From Peromyscus leucopus (lineage: Eukaryota; Chordata; Mammalia; Rodentia; Cricetidae), in NCBI RefSeq assembly GCF_004664715.2, contig NC_051082.1:7099072-7163071 (forward strand): a DNA stretch of 64,000 nucleotides, given 5' to 3'. Made by a program: the position numbers and the translations under genes. Below the pieces are notes generated by a model. That model was given only the letters and a program-made list of their open reading frames with translations. It had not been told where the DNA came from and did no database searches. This document shows positions 1-9,866 of this stretch, one piece after another; position 1 is the stretch's first letter, and every line of letters begins with the position of its first letter.

Positions 1-98
1 CCAGGACAGGCCCCCAAAAGTAATACTTGCCTCACACAGGGAGCCGACAGTTCCAGGCCTTGGATGCTAAAACCCCCTCCTCTTTATTTTGCTCCTAG
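1..98 (+). other. Cit: Cit: end of the last intron
   Basis: This is the 3' part of the intron before the terminal Cit exon. A pyrimidine-rich run (CCCCCTCCTCTTTATTTTGCTCCTAG type) ends in AG at 97-98, which is a good acceptor. Nothing else is visible here. Confidence 0.8.
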
Positions 99-122
99 GT
101 CTGGGACCAGTCTTCAGTATAA
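99..122 (+). CDS. Cit: Citron kinase, terminal coding exon (last 7 codons and stop)
   Basis: After the acceptor AG at 97-98 the sequence reads V-W-D-Q-S-S-V-stop (TAA at 120-122). These are the C-terminal residues of citron as I know them from mammals. The QSSV tail is a PDZ-binding motif reported to bind PSD-95 in the neuronal, kinase-less citron-N form. The longer kinase form acts with RhoA at the cleavage furrow and midbody in cytokinesis. Only this tail is in the window; kinase, coiled coil, C1, PH and CNH domains lie to the left. Convergent placement with Prkab1 agrees with the mammalian gene order. The exon contributes only 24 coding bases, so the call rests on the exact tail, the acceptor and synteny. 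Confidence 0.88.
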   Translation, partial: VWDQSSV

Positions 123-1447
123 GTCTCAACCAGAAAAGGCACCTCCTCATCTCAGTCTGCAGGAAAACATGGCACCCCGGGTCTCCGCTGCAGGGGACCC
201 CAGCGCCCGTCTGCTCGGCCCGCGTTCGACACAGCTGGGTCCAGACCGTCCTTGGCACGGATACCCCCATCTCCAAGGGGTGCAGATAGCCAAGGCTCTT
301 AGGCGCTGCCAGCACTCAGACCCCCCCACCCCCGGGGCGGGGGGGTCCCCTTCCTGCGGTCATCTTCTTTGCACTTTGTTACTCTTTGAGAGCATTCAGA
401 GACTTTTGTATTTAGCTCCAGCCTGTACCAGTTCATCAAAGGAAGCCAACCCGGACACAAACTGTGGCTGGAAGTCTACCTGCTACTCTAAGATCCTTGG
501 GTTGGTTGCTTTTTCTTTGATTTTTATTTTTTTTCTCCCTTTTTTTTTCTTTTTCTTTCTTTTCTTTCTTTTTTTTTTAAGACAACAGAATTCTCAGTAG
601 ATTTGGATAGCGACGTATTTCCTGTTGTAGTCATTTTTAGCTAGATCACACCATCAGGTCTTCGGCACTGAAACGTAGCGTAGAAGAGTCCCCGTTGGTT
701 GGCTTAACCTCCCGTGTTCCTGTAGCTCCATCCTTGTTCCGGTCCATTCTCATAGACGGCCCTGTTTCACCCAGGGTGACATCATAGCCAAATGTTTACC
801 GTTCTCATTGCCTTTTACGGCCTTGACAACTTCCCTTCCCACCAGCTGAGAATGTATGGAGGTCCATCGGGCCTCAGCTCGGAGGCAGTGACCCTGCGGC
901 CAAGGGACCTCATCGGGCTCTGCTCCCCTACCCCTCAGCAAGCGTCATCTATCCAGCCTGCTTCCCCAGCTTTCCACGTAGCTTTGGCCAGGAAAGCACG
1001 CAATAGACTTGCTCCAAGCCCAGCATTAATAGGCCTCGGGGTTGGGCCTGGGACCTGGGGCCCCCCACCTCCTGTTCTGAGGATCGGCGTGCTGCTGCTG
1101 CTGCTCCTCACTCCTCTGGAATGGGGAGGAGACCTGTCTGGGAAGCCCTGCATGGCGGCTCACTGCATGTGCTGCCCCCCCCACCGGCCTGGCTGACTCC
1201 TCCCTGGGTTGCTCTGCCAATGTACTGCTGCCATCCCATAGCCCCACCAAATCGAGACCCTCTGACGACTTGTCAGCTAACTGGCCACGACAGGCTGCAG
1301 TCTGTAGCACTGAACAAACAAACAAACAAAAAAACAAAAACAAAACGCTCAAGCCTTACGACCAGAGAAGGATTTCAGCAAACCACACTTCTCCCTCAGT
1401 TTCCCCTCCCACCTTCGAGCTCCCTGCTGACTTCAAGGATGACTGTG

Positions 1448-1449
<2 letters not shown>

Positions 1450-1482
<33 letters not shown>

Positions 1483-1500
1483 CAACAACAACAAAAAAAA
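1450..1500. repeat. (CA)n then (CAA)n/A-rich microsatellite in Cit 3'UTR
   Basis: About 15 CA units are followed by CAA units and an A-run. In the transcript it would be a CA-rich element, a class known to bind hnRNP L. Confidence 0.9.
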
Positions 1501-2313
1501 CCCAGCACGGTTCTGCCCCCCACGAAACTGTGACTTCGCAGATGAGCCTTTCCCTAGGGCTGGACCTAAGGCCAGGACCTTGGAGAGAAGCCGCAGCTCA
1601 ACTCCTCCAGCCCCGTGGGGCTGGCGAGTCCCCCCCCTCCTTAGGTGCAGTGCGGCTCGCCCAGTCTCTCTCCCGCACTCTCTAGAGTGCGGAATTCCTG
1701 GCAACCGGATAGAATCAACTTAGAGGCTTTGCAGTTGGCAAGCTAACTAGCGGCCTTACTTCTGCCTTTAACCCCCCCACAAGGCCTCTTCCGCTTTGGA
1801 TTCTCCACGACTCTTAGGCGTGCCTCCACAACCAAGGCACATCCTAGGTAGGCTGAAAGGTAGACCTGTCCCCGCCGCGGCAGGTGGGCAGGTGGACCGT
1901 GTCTGTGTCCTCAGCCCACGTGTCCACAGTCCACGTCACTTCCCAGACTACAACCTGGCCGACATGCCGGCTCCTTCCTGCTCGTCTCCTAACCTAAGTG
2001 CTTTCTCGTTCAAAACGCCCGTGACCCTCCACGTCCAGCACCCTGCTGCTGTGTTTTTATGTGTTGCTTGGAATCTTTGGGGTCGTGTCCCCTGTCCCCA
2101 TCCCCCGCCCCCCAGGGCAGATCTGACTGACCGGCTGCTGAAGTTTTTTGTCTCTTGGTCCACAAGTTTTCGGAATGGTCCCTGATAACTGGTCTTCAGT
2201 CTTGGCATTTCATCTAGGACCACCACGAGAAATGGGCGCCTTGAGCCCTTGACTGTATATTGCGCGTCTCATCTGTGAAGTGCTTCCCGCTACATAGAAC
2301 TAGCTCAAAAGAC

Positions 2314-2321
2314 TGTACATA
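2314..2321 (+). promoter_or_regulatory. Pumilio response element in Cit 3'UTR
   Basis: TGTACATA is an exact match to the Pumilio consensus UGUANAUA. It sits in a U/A-rich part of the UTR; a near match (TGTATATT) lies about 60 bases upstream. Function is inferred. Confidence 0.45.
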
Positions 2322-2680
2322 TTTACAAGAAACTTTATATTCGTAACAAAAAAAAAAAAAAAAGGACATTGAATTGGTTTCTACTTTTTTATTGTAAAAG
2401 GTGCATTTTTCAACACTCACTTTTGTTTTCAACGGTGGTAGCTGTGGACAGCCATCTCCGCCGGAGTGGGGAGCTCTCTGGGTGACCACCGAGATGCCAG
2501 CAGGAAATAATCGTAACCCGAAATCGCAGTCAGAAGCTTATTAGCATCTATAAGATTCTAGGTCTCCAAAAGTACAGGCTTTTTTTCTTCATTACCTTTT
2601 TTATTCAGAACGAGGAGAATACATGGACAGTTCCAGATCCACCTCGAGAGGAATGAACTTTGTTGTTGAACAAATAGTGA

Positions 2681-2686
2681 AATAAA
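2681..2686 (+). terminator. Cit: Cit polyadenylation signal
   Basis: Canonical AATAAA followed by ordinary sequence; cleavage is expected 10-30 bases downstream, near 2700. No other AATAAA was seen on this strand between the stop codon and here. Confidence 0.65.
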
Positions 2687-3663
2687 GCAATGATCTCAAA
2701 ATGTTCGATCCCTTGGCGTCTTTTCTCATCAGGGACCCAAAAAAGCGACGGCCAAGGCCAGTGCGGGCTGGCTGGTACAGCACTTCCGCTCTGAGGGAGG
2801 CTTTTCTGCGGCGTGCACCTGGGTGGCCAGAATCAGAATCTTGGAATTAAGAGTTAGGGGGACACTTAGTTTGGTGGCTGCTTTTATGAACCGGGCACTT
2901 ATTATTAAGGTCATTTTTTTAGGGCACGGAACTGGAAAGCTTAAACAGCCACCTAGGCTACTTTAAAAGGATTAGTCTAGAACAGCTTAGCTGTAAGCAG
3001 CTAACCAGGAAAACAGGTCAACACAGGATTTCTCTGATCCCATTATGCTGAGGCCACTGAGAACTTAATACTGCGCTTCTCTTTGGAGGGAGTTCAGATG
3101 AAGGTAACTGAACGCTTCTGGTTCTGACTAGACATTTACTGTCTGCAAGGTAGATTGGCTCCACCGCTTTGTAGTTTGTTAGGTAAACTGGACTGGTCCA
3201 GAAAAAAACGTTTTTCTCCCCCAATACCTGTTGCTTTTCATCTTCGATTAAAATATAACAGGGTAATCAGGTGTAGTTAAAAGTTGACTTTGAGGGTCAA
3301 ATCTGGTAAGGCTTTTGCTATAGAGAGGCTGTGTTCCTTGTGATTGTGGGAAAGAAAATGACTCACCAAGGAGGAAATGAGGTGTTGCAACTTCTTCCCA
3401 GAGAACAAACATTAGAAAAATGTCCATTAACTGTCAGCTAAGCTAACCATTTCAGTTCTTAGCCCCAGAATTCTTGGCAGCCAGGGCCTGCCTTAAAAGC
3501 TAAGTAAACAGAGTTTGGTTCCAAAAGGAACTTGCCCAGAGGTCTTTTGGACCTGAAGGGACCTACCCCTACGAAACAACTGTGAAATTACTCAGTCACA
3601 CTGTAAAATGAGGCCCAGCCCTAGACCGCTTAATTCTCACCAAACTCAAGGCATTGAGTTTGT

Positions 3664-3691
3664 ACCAAGTTTCATGACCATGAAACTTGGT
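3664..3691. repeat. 28-bp inverted repeat
   Basis: Arm ACCAAGTTTCATG, a 2-base spacer AC, then the exact reverse complement. Thirteen perfect base pairs are possible as a hairpin or cruciform. Confidence 0.9.
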
Positions 3692-3810
3692 TCCTGGGGC
3701 CGAGAGAGAGAGGGGGGGGCGTCTACTTAATAGGACTGAACAGCTAGTCTACAGAAAAGGACCTTTGGCCAAAGGTTAGTTTAGAACACTCATGAAGACC
3801 CACAGCAAAG

Positions 3811-3859
3811 GTGGGGCGGCCCTGCAGGGGTGGGGTGGCTCTGCAGGGGTGGGGCAGCC
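3811..3859. repeat. 19-bp G-rich tandem repeat, 2.6 copies
   Basis: Units of the form GTGGGGYGGCYCTGCAGGG occur at 3811-3829 and 3830-3848, with a partial third copy to 3859. Two differences separate the full copies. Confidence 0.8.
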
Positions 3860-3889
3860 GAGCTGCCACCATAATTACATTGGCTCCTT

Positions 3890-4122
3890 TCCGTGGTTCT
3901 CAGCCAGGACAGAGCTTCCTTCCTTCCCCTACAGGATGCTAGAGTGATAGCTAGTGAGATTCTGAGTGATAGTCTTAGTTGCCACAGTATGGGGTCCTAG
4001 TGGTACCCAGTGGGTAGAGAGGTCAGAGCAGCGCTACAAATACCCTAGAATTCACAGACAGCCTTCATCCCCAGTAGTAAAGAATGATCTATATCCGTAG
4101 TGCCAAGACCAAGAAACTCTGC
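3890..4122 (+). mobile_element. MER5A-like hAT-Charlie DNA transposon fossil
   Basis: The left end resembles GTGGTTCTCAGCC and the right end resembles a degraded GAGGTTGAGAAACCCTG, as in MER5A. The middle keeps the recognisable 'cctagtggtacccagtgg' and 'cctagaattcacagacagcc' blocks. This is an old, placental-wide non-autonomous element and is badly decayed. The family name is from memory of the consensus. Confidence 0.7.
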
Positions 4123-4844
4123 TGTAGCTGCGCCAGTCAGAGGCAGTTCTGGCCAGATCTTTCTTGCTGGTTTAAGTGCCACTTACTCTGTCTGAAACCA
4201 TCAAATGTGGACTCTGTTTCCCTGAAGCTGAGCGGGCGGTGGAAATGGCAGTATGGCAATTTCTGCTTTCCTTTAGATCTGTCAATGAGTGATAGAGCTG
4301 TTTGCCCAGAAGGGGTTATTAGAGGTGGAGGAAAGGACTTTGAAAGTGACTCCGCTACTGTACATGCCTGAGGCACCCTCAGAGAGCCACAAAATAGGAA
4401 AAGTGGAATTGGCCCAGGCTGTGTGCACCTGGAGCTGTCTACCGGTCTCCCTGGCTATGGAGTTTCCCGATGGGACCATTGAAGTCCCTTTGGGGTGGGG
4501 ATGGGGCAACAGTAAGGGCTAGCCTACTGACGTGGATCCCAGAGACAGTAGCTGGGTCCCACAGACCAGCTTGTAGGATCCCCTCCAAGGTTCCTAGGAG
4601 TTCTCCAGAAGACTGGATGATTCATACAATTAACTGAGGTGATGGGTTTTTACAAGAAATACAGACATATTTACGACTTCCTTGCTTTCTCTTAAAGATG
4701 GGAGGCTCAAAGGCAGAAGGCAGCTCAAGTTTCTGTTTGTCCATTCATCTGCTGGGTACACGTGTTGGAGACTCATCGGAAGCAAGAATAACTCAATGAC
4801 TGACCCAGACTTTGTTCAGACTGTTAACACAGGCGGATGTTTAT

Positions 4845-5200
4845 GTGTACTGTTGCTATAGTAGATTGCACCCGAGACGGTGTCATTTATGAAGAACAAA
4901 TTATTTCTTGCACTTCTGGAGATTAGGAAGTCTGAGACAAGGTGCTATGGGTGTGGTCACCTGGCCAGGGCTGCTGCAGGCTTCCAAGATGAACCTTTCC
5001 ACAGGGGCTTTGTCCTCACATGGTAGAAGCCATGAAGGCAAGCTAGCCAAAAGCTTCACAAAGCCCTCTTGTAAGGCCTCCCTCGTGAGGGTGTGAGGAG
5101 GAGCTCTCACGGCCTCACCACCTCTTAAACAGCACCTTTTAAACCCATCACAGTGCAGACAACTGAGCTTTGGATGGGACATAGACCACAGCAGATGAGA
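4845..5200 (-). mobile_element. MLT1/MST-like MaLR LTR, antisense
   Basis: Blocks such as 'cttctggagattaggaagtc', 'tgtcctcacatggtagaag' and 'ctccctcgtgagggtgtgag' match the reverse complement of the MaLR LTR consensus. No short direct repeats were recognised at the ends and no partner LTR is present. Divergence is high. Confidence 0.65.
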
Positions 5201-6509
5201 CACCAGGAGAACTCACCGTAAGCTGGAATGTGAGCTAGTGCTCGTGTTCAAAGAACCTCGTTCTCTTAAAATGCTCCGGTCTCCGCCCTCAGTCATGGAT
5301 GTCTAGGATTTCCTAAGGAGCTGATGTTACATTGTAGTTTCCTTGTCTGGTGCCCTGACTTCCTGTTTGTGGCCAAAACCCACTCACGTTTTGTGGCTCC
5401 CAGTGTAAGGTAAGGGAGTCCCAGGTGTCGTCTTGTCTAGTCCAACGCCTCTTGTTTTTCAGGGAGAGGCCGTCCCTAGAAGCCATGGGATTTACATCTG
5501 CATCTGCTGGGGGGTGAAGAGTGGGCTCAGAGGCTTCGTCAAGCTGGTGACCTAGTCTTGGAGCACTATCAACTTCCTCCCGTCCACACCCACAAGCAGA
5601 GACAAAGGGAAGGAAGTGGCCTTGCCTGGGTCCTCCAGATTCGGTGTTTTCAGATATAGTTCTATGATTGTTGAGATTAACTGCCTAGAAAGATGTCATC
5701 CAGGGGCCTCCTGGCACCCACTCATTCACTCTATGCAAACCAAAGATGTTTACTAAGAATTTATATTTTATCATTCCCCAAATAACACAGCCTAACTATT
5801 TGCATAAATTTACACTGCATTAAGCATAAAGGAGGATGTGTATAGCTTATATGCAAATAATAGACTATTTTATCTGTGCTTTGAGGGGCTGGAGACCTTC
5901 GTAATGGGAGCAGAGATAGAACCATCACCTGGGGATACTGAGAAACCACTGTATTGATCCGGCAGTCCCCTTACATTTTCCTGATTTTCAGGCCTTATCT
6001 TTGGCTCTATAAAGTAATTTGTGTTTACATTTCCAGAGGGAGGAAATACATCTTCACTAAAAAGCAACTTGAAGTAAGCTTTCGTAGTCATGGGACCAGT
6101 CCTTATCTATGTAGCGAATGCTAGCTAACAGAGCAAGTATGACCTGGGTCACGGGACCCAGCTGGACAGGTGCCTGTACTTCTGTGGTTGGGCAACCCAG
6201 CTGCTCCTTTTCCATTTCTTTGAAGTCATTTACTCCCATTGCCTTTAACTGCTGGGTCTGGGACCTCTGGGCCTGTGGGCATCTTCTGGGGACTCCCTTT
6301 TGCTCTTTGAGAAAATGAGATCTTTTAATAAATATGCACACAGAATACTCATGTTCTCATTTTCTGAGAGTGTGCCTGCTCTCTGCCACTTTAATACACT
6401 AATCGTCTCCCTTAGGAGCCACCCGTGATCCCGGGGCTGTCACTCATAGGGTGGACTCTAGGTTTTCCGTTGCACTGTTGGGTGTTTGGGCCCCTTGTGG
6501 GTGGAGCTA

Positions 6510-6760
6510 AGTTTTTAAATGTGCATGTGGAGGCCACAGGTCAGGTGTTCCATCACTGTCCCTCAAACTCGGGTTAACAAGACTGGCTGGCCGGTGAGTG
6601 CCGGGACCTGCTTTTTTTTTTGCACCCCAACACTGGGATTCCAAGCACACGGGACTTTCACGTGGGTGCTGGAGATCTGGCTCAGGTTCCCATACTCCCA
6701 ACACCAGAGCATCTCCCTGCACCCCAACAGCTCATTTACATGTGGGACTTTATTGTTCTC
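6510..6760 (-). mobile_element. B3/B2-like SINE, antisense
   Basis: The order 'gtgcatgtggaggcc', 'cacgtgggtgctggagatctggctcagg' is the usual antisense B3 layout. It is diverged and interrupted by a T-run at 6611-6619. Confidence 0.6.
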
Positions 6761-6846
6761 GCCTCGTCTCACTCACTACAGAGTGCACTGAGCAGGCCTG
6801 AAGTTCTAATCTTCTTCAAAAACACTGAATAGAATCTAAATTTCCT

Positions 6847-7999
6847 CTAGTTAGTTTTACAAACCTTTATTGAAACTTACACATCAAGACGACAGCAATT
6901 GAGTGTTTTGAAAACAGTAACAAAAAGGTACCCAACTCAGGTCAGCCAAATACTGGACATCACTGAGCCTGTTCCCACCTCTCTGGCAAGAACAAAGGAT
7001 ATAATGGTAACTTCTGCTGACAGGTGACAGGAACCTATACCAATGGGCACATCTGTGGCATCACCATGGAAACCAAGACGAGTGTAAAACAGGTTCATTC
7101 ACACTGATCCAAAGGACTCTTCCTGCTGGGAATCCGGCAGGCTGCTGAAGGGGCTCCAGATCTTTTAGAACAAGCAATGCAACCACTGTGACCTCCTTTG
7201 CTCACTAGAGACACGGGTCCCCAGCTGAAGAGCACATGCTGGGACTGAAAGGAGGGTGGGGCTTTGACAAAGTTGTCATGGTAACACTGTCACCATTACA
7301 GTTGAAATAAGGAGTGGACAACCTTCCATGGTGGCCAGTCCTCAGGATCATTCAGCTTAATGGAGAATACGGCAGTGGGTTTTGAAGTCTGTGTTGACAA
7401 CAATTATTGCTGAGTGTAGTCACATGATCTATAGTCCCATCCTGGTGACTTATTGCCTTCGGTAGGACTGGACAGCCAGCCACTCTAGTTAAAAAAGGTC
7501 CTTAGTGCACACAGTGTCGGGCAATGATTGCAAAGCTGCATCCGGAAATCAGACATCTGAGTTTCCATAGAATCTACAATCTACTGCTTTGATTTGGAAG
7601 GGCAGGCAAGATTGACTATTGCTCATGTCCGCGGCCAGGCTTCAGCAGGGACAGGCCATCGACCTTGGACACAGACGATGAGGATTTCTGTGTGGCTTCA
7701 GTCCCTGCTCCCCAGCTTTTACCGGCAAGGTGCCAGCATTTGGGTCTGGCTTTCGACATCTCTGGCCAGCTGGGGGATGATGTCTGGAGCACACTAGCCT
7801 CGTGGACTGTGGTTCTGGGACTGCAAACAGCTGTCCCTTCCCATTTCTGGACTCTTCTAGAGAGGCTGTGCCTGGACAAACCTTCAAGGAGGGCTAGGGC
7901 AGGGGTGAAATGTCCCAGAGAGTGAGTGAGGATCTGCATGCACGTGGAGAGCCCAGCCCTGCCTGCTGTCCCTGTGGTCCATGGCTGGCTCTTAGCATC
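6847..7999 (-). other. Prkab1: Prkab1 3'UTR
   Basis: This sequence follows the Prkab1 stop codon in transcript direction. It is about 1.15 kb, without SINEs, and ends just past the AATAAA read on the - strand at 6871-6866. Open frames inside it on both strands are incidental. Confidence 0.75.
6866..6871 (-). terminator. Prkab1: Prkab1 polyadenylation signal
   Basis: TTTATT on + is AATAAA on the - strand. It is the first canonical signal I found downstream of the stop; cleavage is expected near 6850. Confidence 0.65.
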
Positions 8000-8077
8000 T
8001 CATATGGGCTTGTAGAGCAGGGTGGTGACATACTTTTTCTTGTACCGGTGGGTTGCGCTGAGCACCATCACTCCATC
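8000..8077 (-). CDS. Prkab1: Prkab1 last coding exon (residues 246-270)
   Basis: Acceptor TAG at 8080-8078, stop TGA at 8002-8000. It codes the last 25 residues, including the basic RYKKKYVTTLLYKPI end that packs against the alpha and gamma subunits. The 3'UTR continues in the same exon. Confidence 0.96.
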   Translation of the reverse strand, partial: DGVMVLSATHRYKKKYVTTLLYKPI

Positions 8078-9827
8078 CTAAGGGTGGAAATGCCAAAAGG
8101 CAGGACAGTCAGGGACGCAGACTCCAGAGAGCATGAGAATCACCAGACTTAAGGAAAACACAAGCTCCTGGGTAAAGCCCGAGCCTGTCAGACCCCCAAA
8201 GCAGCTCTGGCTGTCAGCACGTCCAGGCAGTCCTAGAATGACAGGTCTTCAGAGCACACGCTCAGGGACTGCTCTAAGGCCAGACAGGTTATTACCTTGA
8301 TAGAGAGTGCATAGAGGTGGTTCAACATGACATGGTTGGGCTCTGGAAGCAGCGCTGGATCACACTGGGAGAGAACAGAGGGAGACATGAGCAAGTTAGA
8401 TATGGAAGTCAAGACGATTTTCCTCCCTTATGTCATGGCCCAGGCAGGGTAGCCAAGGACAGGAGACAGGCTCACAGGTTGACCAGTCTTCCCAAGCTGG
8501 GCTGTGGAGATGACAGCTGAGTTGAGAGGTTGGAGCTACCATCACTGGAATACTCCTCAAGTATCTTTCACTGACTTTTAAAGCTCCTGTCCCATCCTTA
8601 CAGAGAAGAGGCAGAAGATCAAGGACCTACTGAAATGCTTCCAAGGAACACAAGATATGCTGGGTACTAAATGCCCCTGAGAAGCAGATGGTAAAATCGA
8701 GTCTCTACAGCTGCATAATGAAGCAGGTAACAGTAGGCGACTCTGGAAGTGGACACGTGGATGCTGCCTCGCCACACCGTTCCATCTCAAGAGGCCAGAT
8801 AGCTAGTTTTTTCATTGCACATTCCCAACTTTTAAGAAAATACACTAAAATGGAAAAGAAAAGAAAAGAAAAGAAAAGCCATCAGTCTGTGGTGGCTCAA
8901 AGCTGAGGTCCCTGCCTCACGGAGAGGAGTGTTCACCTCCCTCAGCGCTGGGAACTCCAGTACTGAAGTGCCTTCAGAGCGAGCGGCCAGCAGGCCCAGG
9001 ACACCCAGAAGGCTGAAAGCGAACTCAGGAGGTGTGGCCAGCCTTTCCAAATGAAGCTGGAAGGCCTTCACCATGCTGTGCAGTCGTCTCGAGGGCTTTG
9101 AGTGGTGGCAAGCTGCAGCCTAATGAGCTACTCTGGTTGCAGTCTGGGGAAGTCTGCTGGGGACAAACAGCCTGCAGTCATAAGAGTACACGCTAGCTTC
9201 ATCGAGGGACAGACGTGGAGGTGGAGGAGCTAGCTAGCTCTGTCCCTGTCCTCCTGAGAGCTCCTGCTGGGCAGGCCTGGCGGGAAGAGAATAATTGGCC
9301 ACCATGCCTCAGCTGAATGCTGCTTCAGCCAAAGGCTGCTGGGAGGTTTCCAAGAACTACAGGTTTTATCTGTCATCTTTTAAAGTTGACTAATACTTTG
9401 AGCACATCATGTTTGGGATATGCAAGTTCTGTGGATTGCCTACACTGGATCAGTATCATCTATGGAAAGCATTATGGATGATTCTTAAAGTCAGACACAG
9501 AACTACCTACCATGATTCAGCCACACAACCCATGTGTCTGTCTGTATCTGTGTGCACATACGTGTGCATGTAATGCATGAGTGCATCCAAAGCAAACAAA
9601 ATCTGGGTGCTGAAGAGACATCAATATGCCATGTTCACTGCAGCACTATTCACAACAGCCAAGATGTGGAACACTAAACCACGGGTGGGTGGATTTACAA
9701 ATGTAGCATACATACACCACTGTGATAGCTGCTACTGTCAACTCGACACATTTCCTGGATGGGACACTGCAGAAGGCATGCATTTATTATGGATGATTGT
9801 GGATGCAATGAGACCACCTCCCTCAAA

Positions 9828-9866
<39 letters not shown>

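Larger units (their letters stand above)
123..2705 (+). other. Cit: Cit 3'UTR
   Basis: Non-coding sequence follows the Cit stop and runs to a canonical AATAAA at 2681-2686. It holds a T-rich tract (about 515-578), a short (CTG)5 near 1091-1107, a (CA)n/(CAA)n tract at 1450-1500, an A-run at 2347-2363 and a Pumilio-type motif at 2314-2321. SINEs are absent, unlike the DNA beyond it, as expected for a retained UTR. Open frames such as 64-600 are incidental. The exact cleavage site is inferred. Confidence 0.75.
2706..6846. other. Intergenic gap between the convergent Cit and Prkab1 3' ends
   Basis: No coding exon was recognised here. It contains a 28-bp near-perfect palindrome (3664), a small G-rich tandem repeat (3811), a MER5A-like fossil (3890), an MLT1-like LTR (4845) and a B3-like SINE (6510). 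The stretches 2706-3660, 4130-4840 and 5200-6500 showed nothing I could classify. Confidence 0.7.

Noticed and set aside
64..600. 178-codon open frame on + at the left edge
   Set aside because: It overlaps the Cit intron end, the stop codon and 3'UTR in another frame; composition is that of UTR with a T-rich tail.
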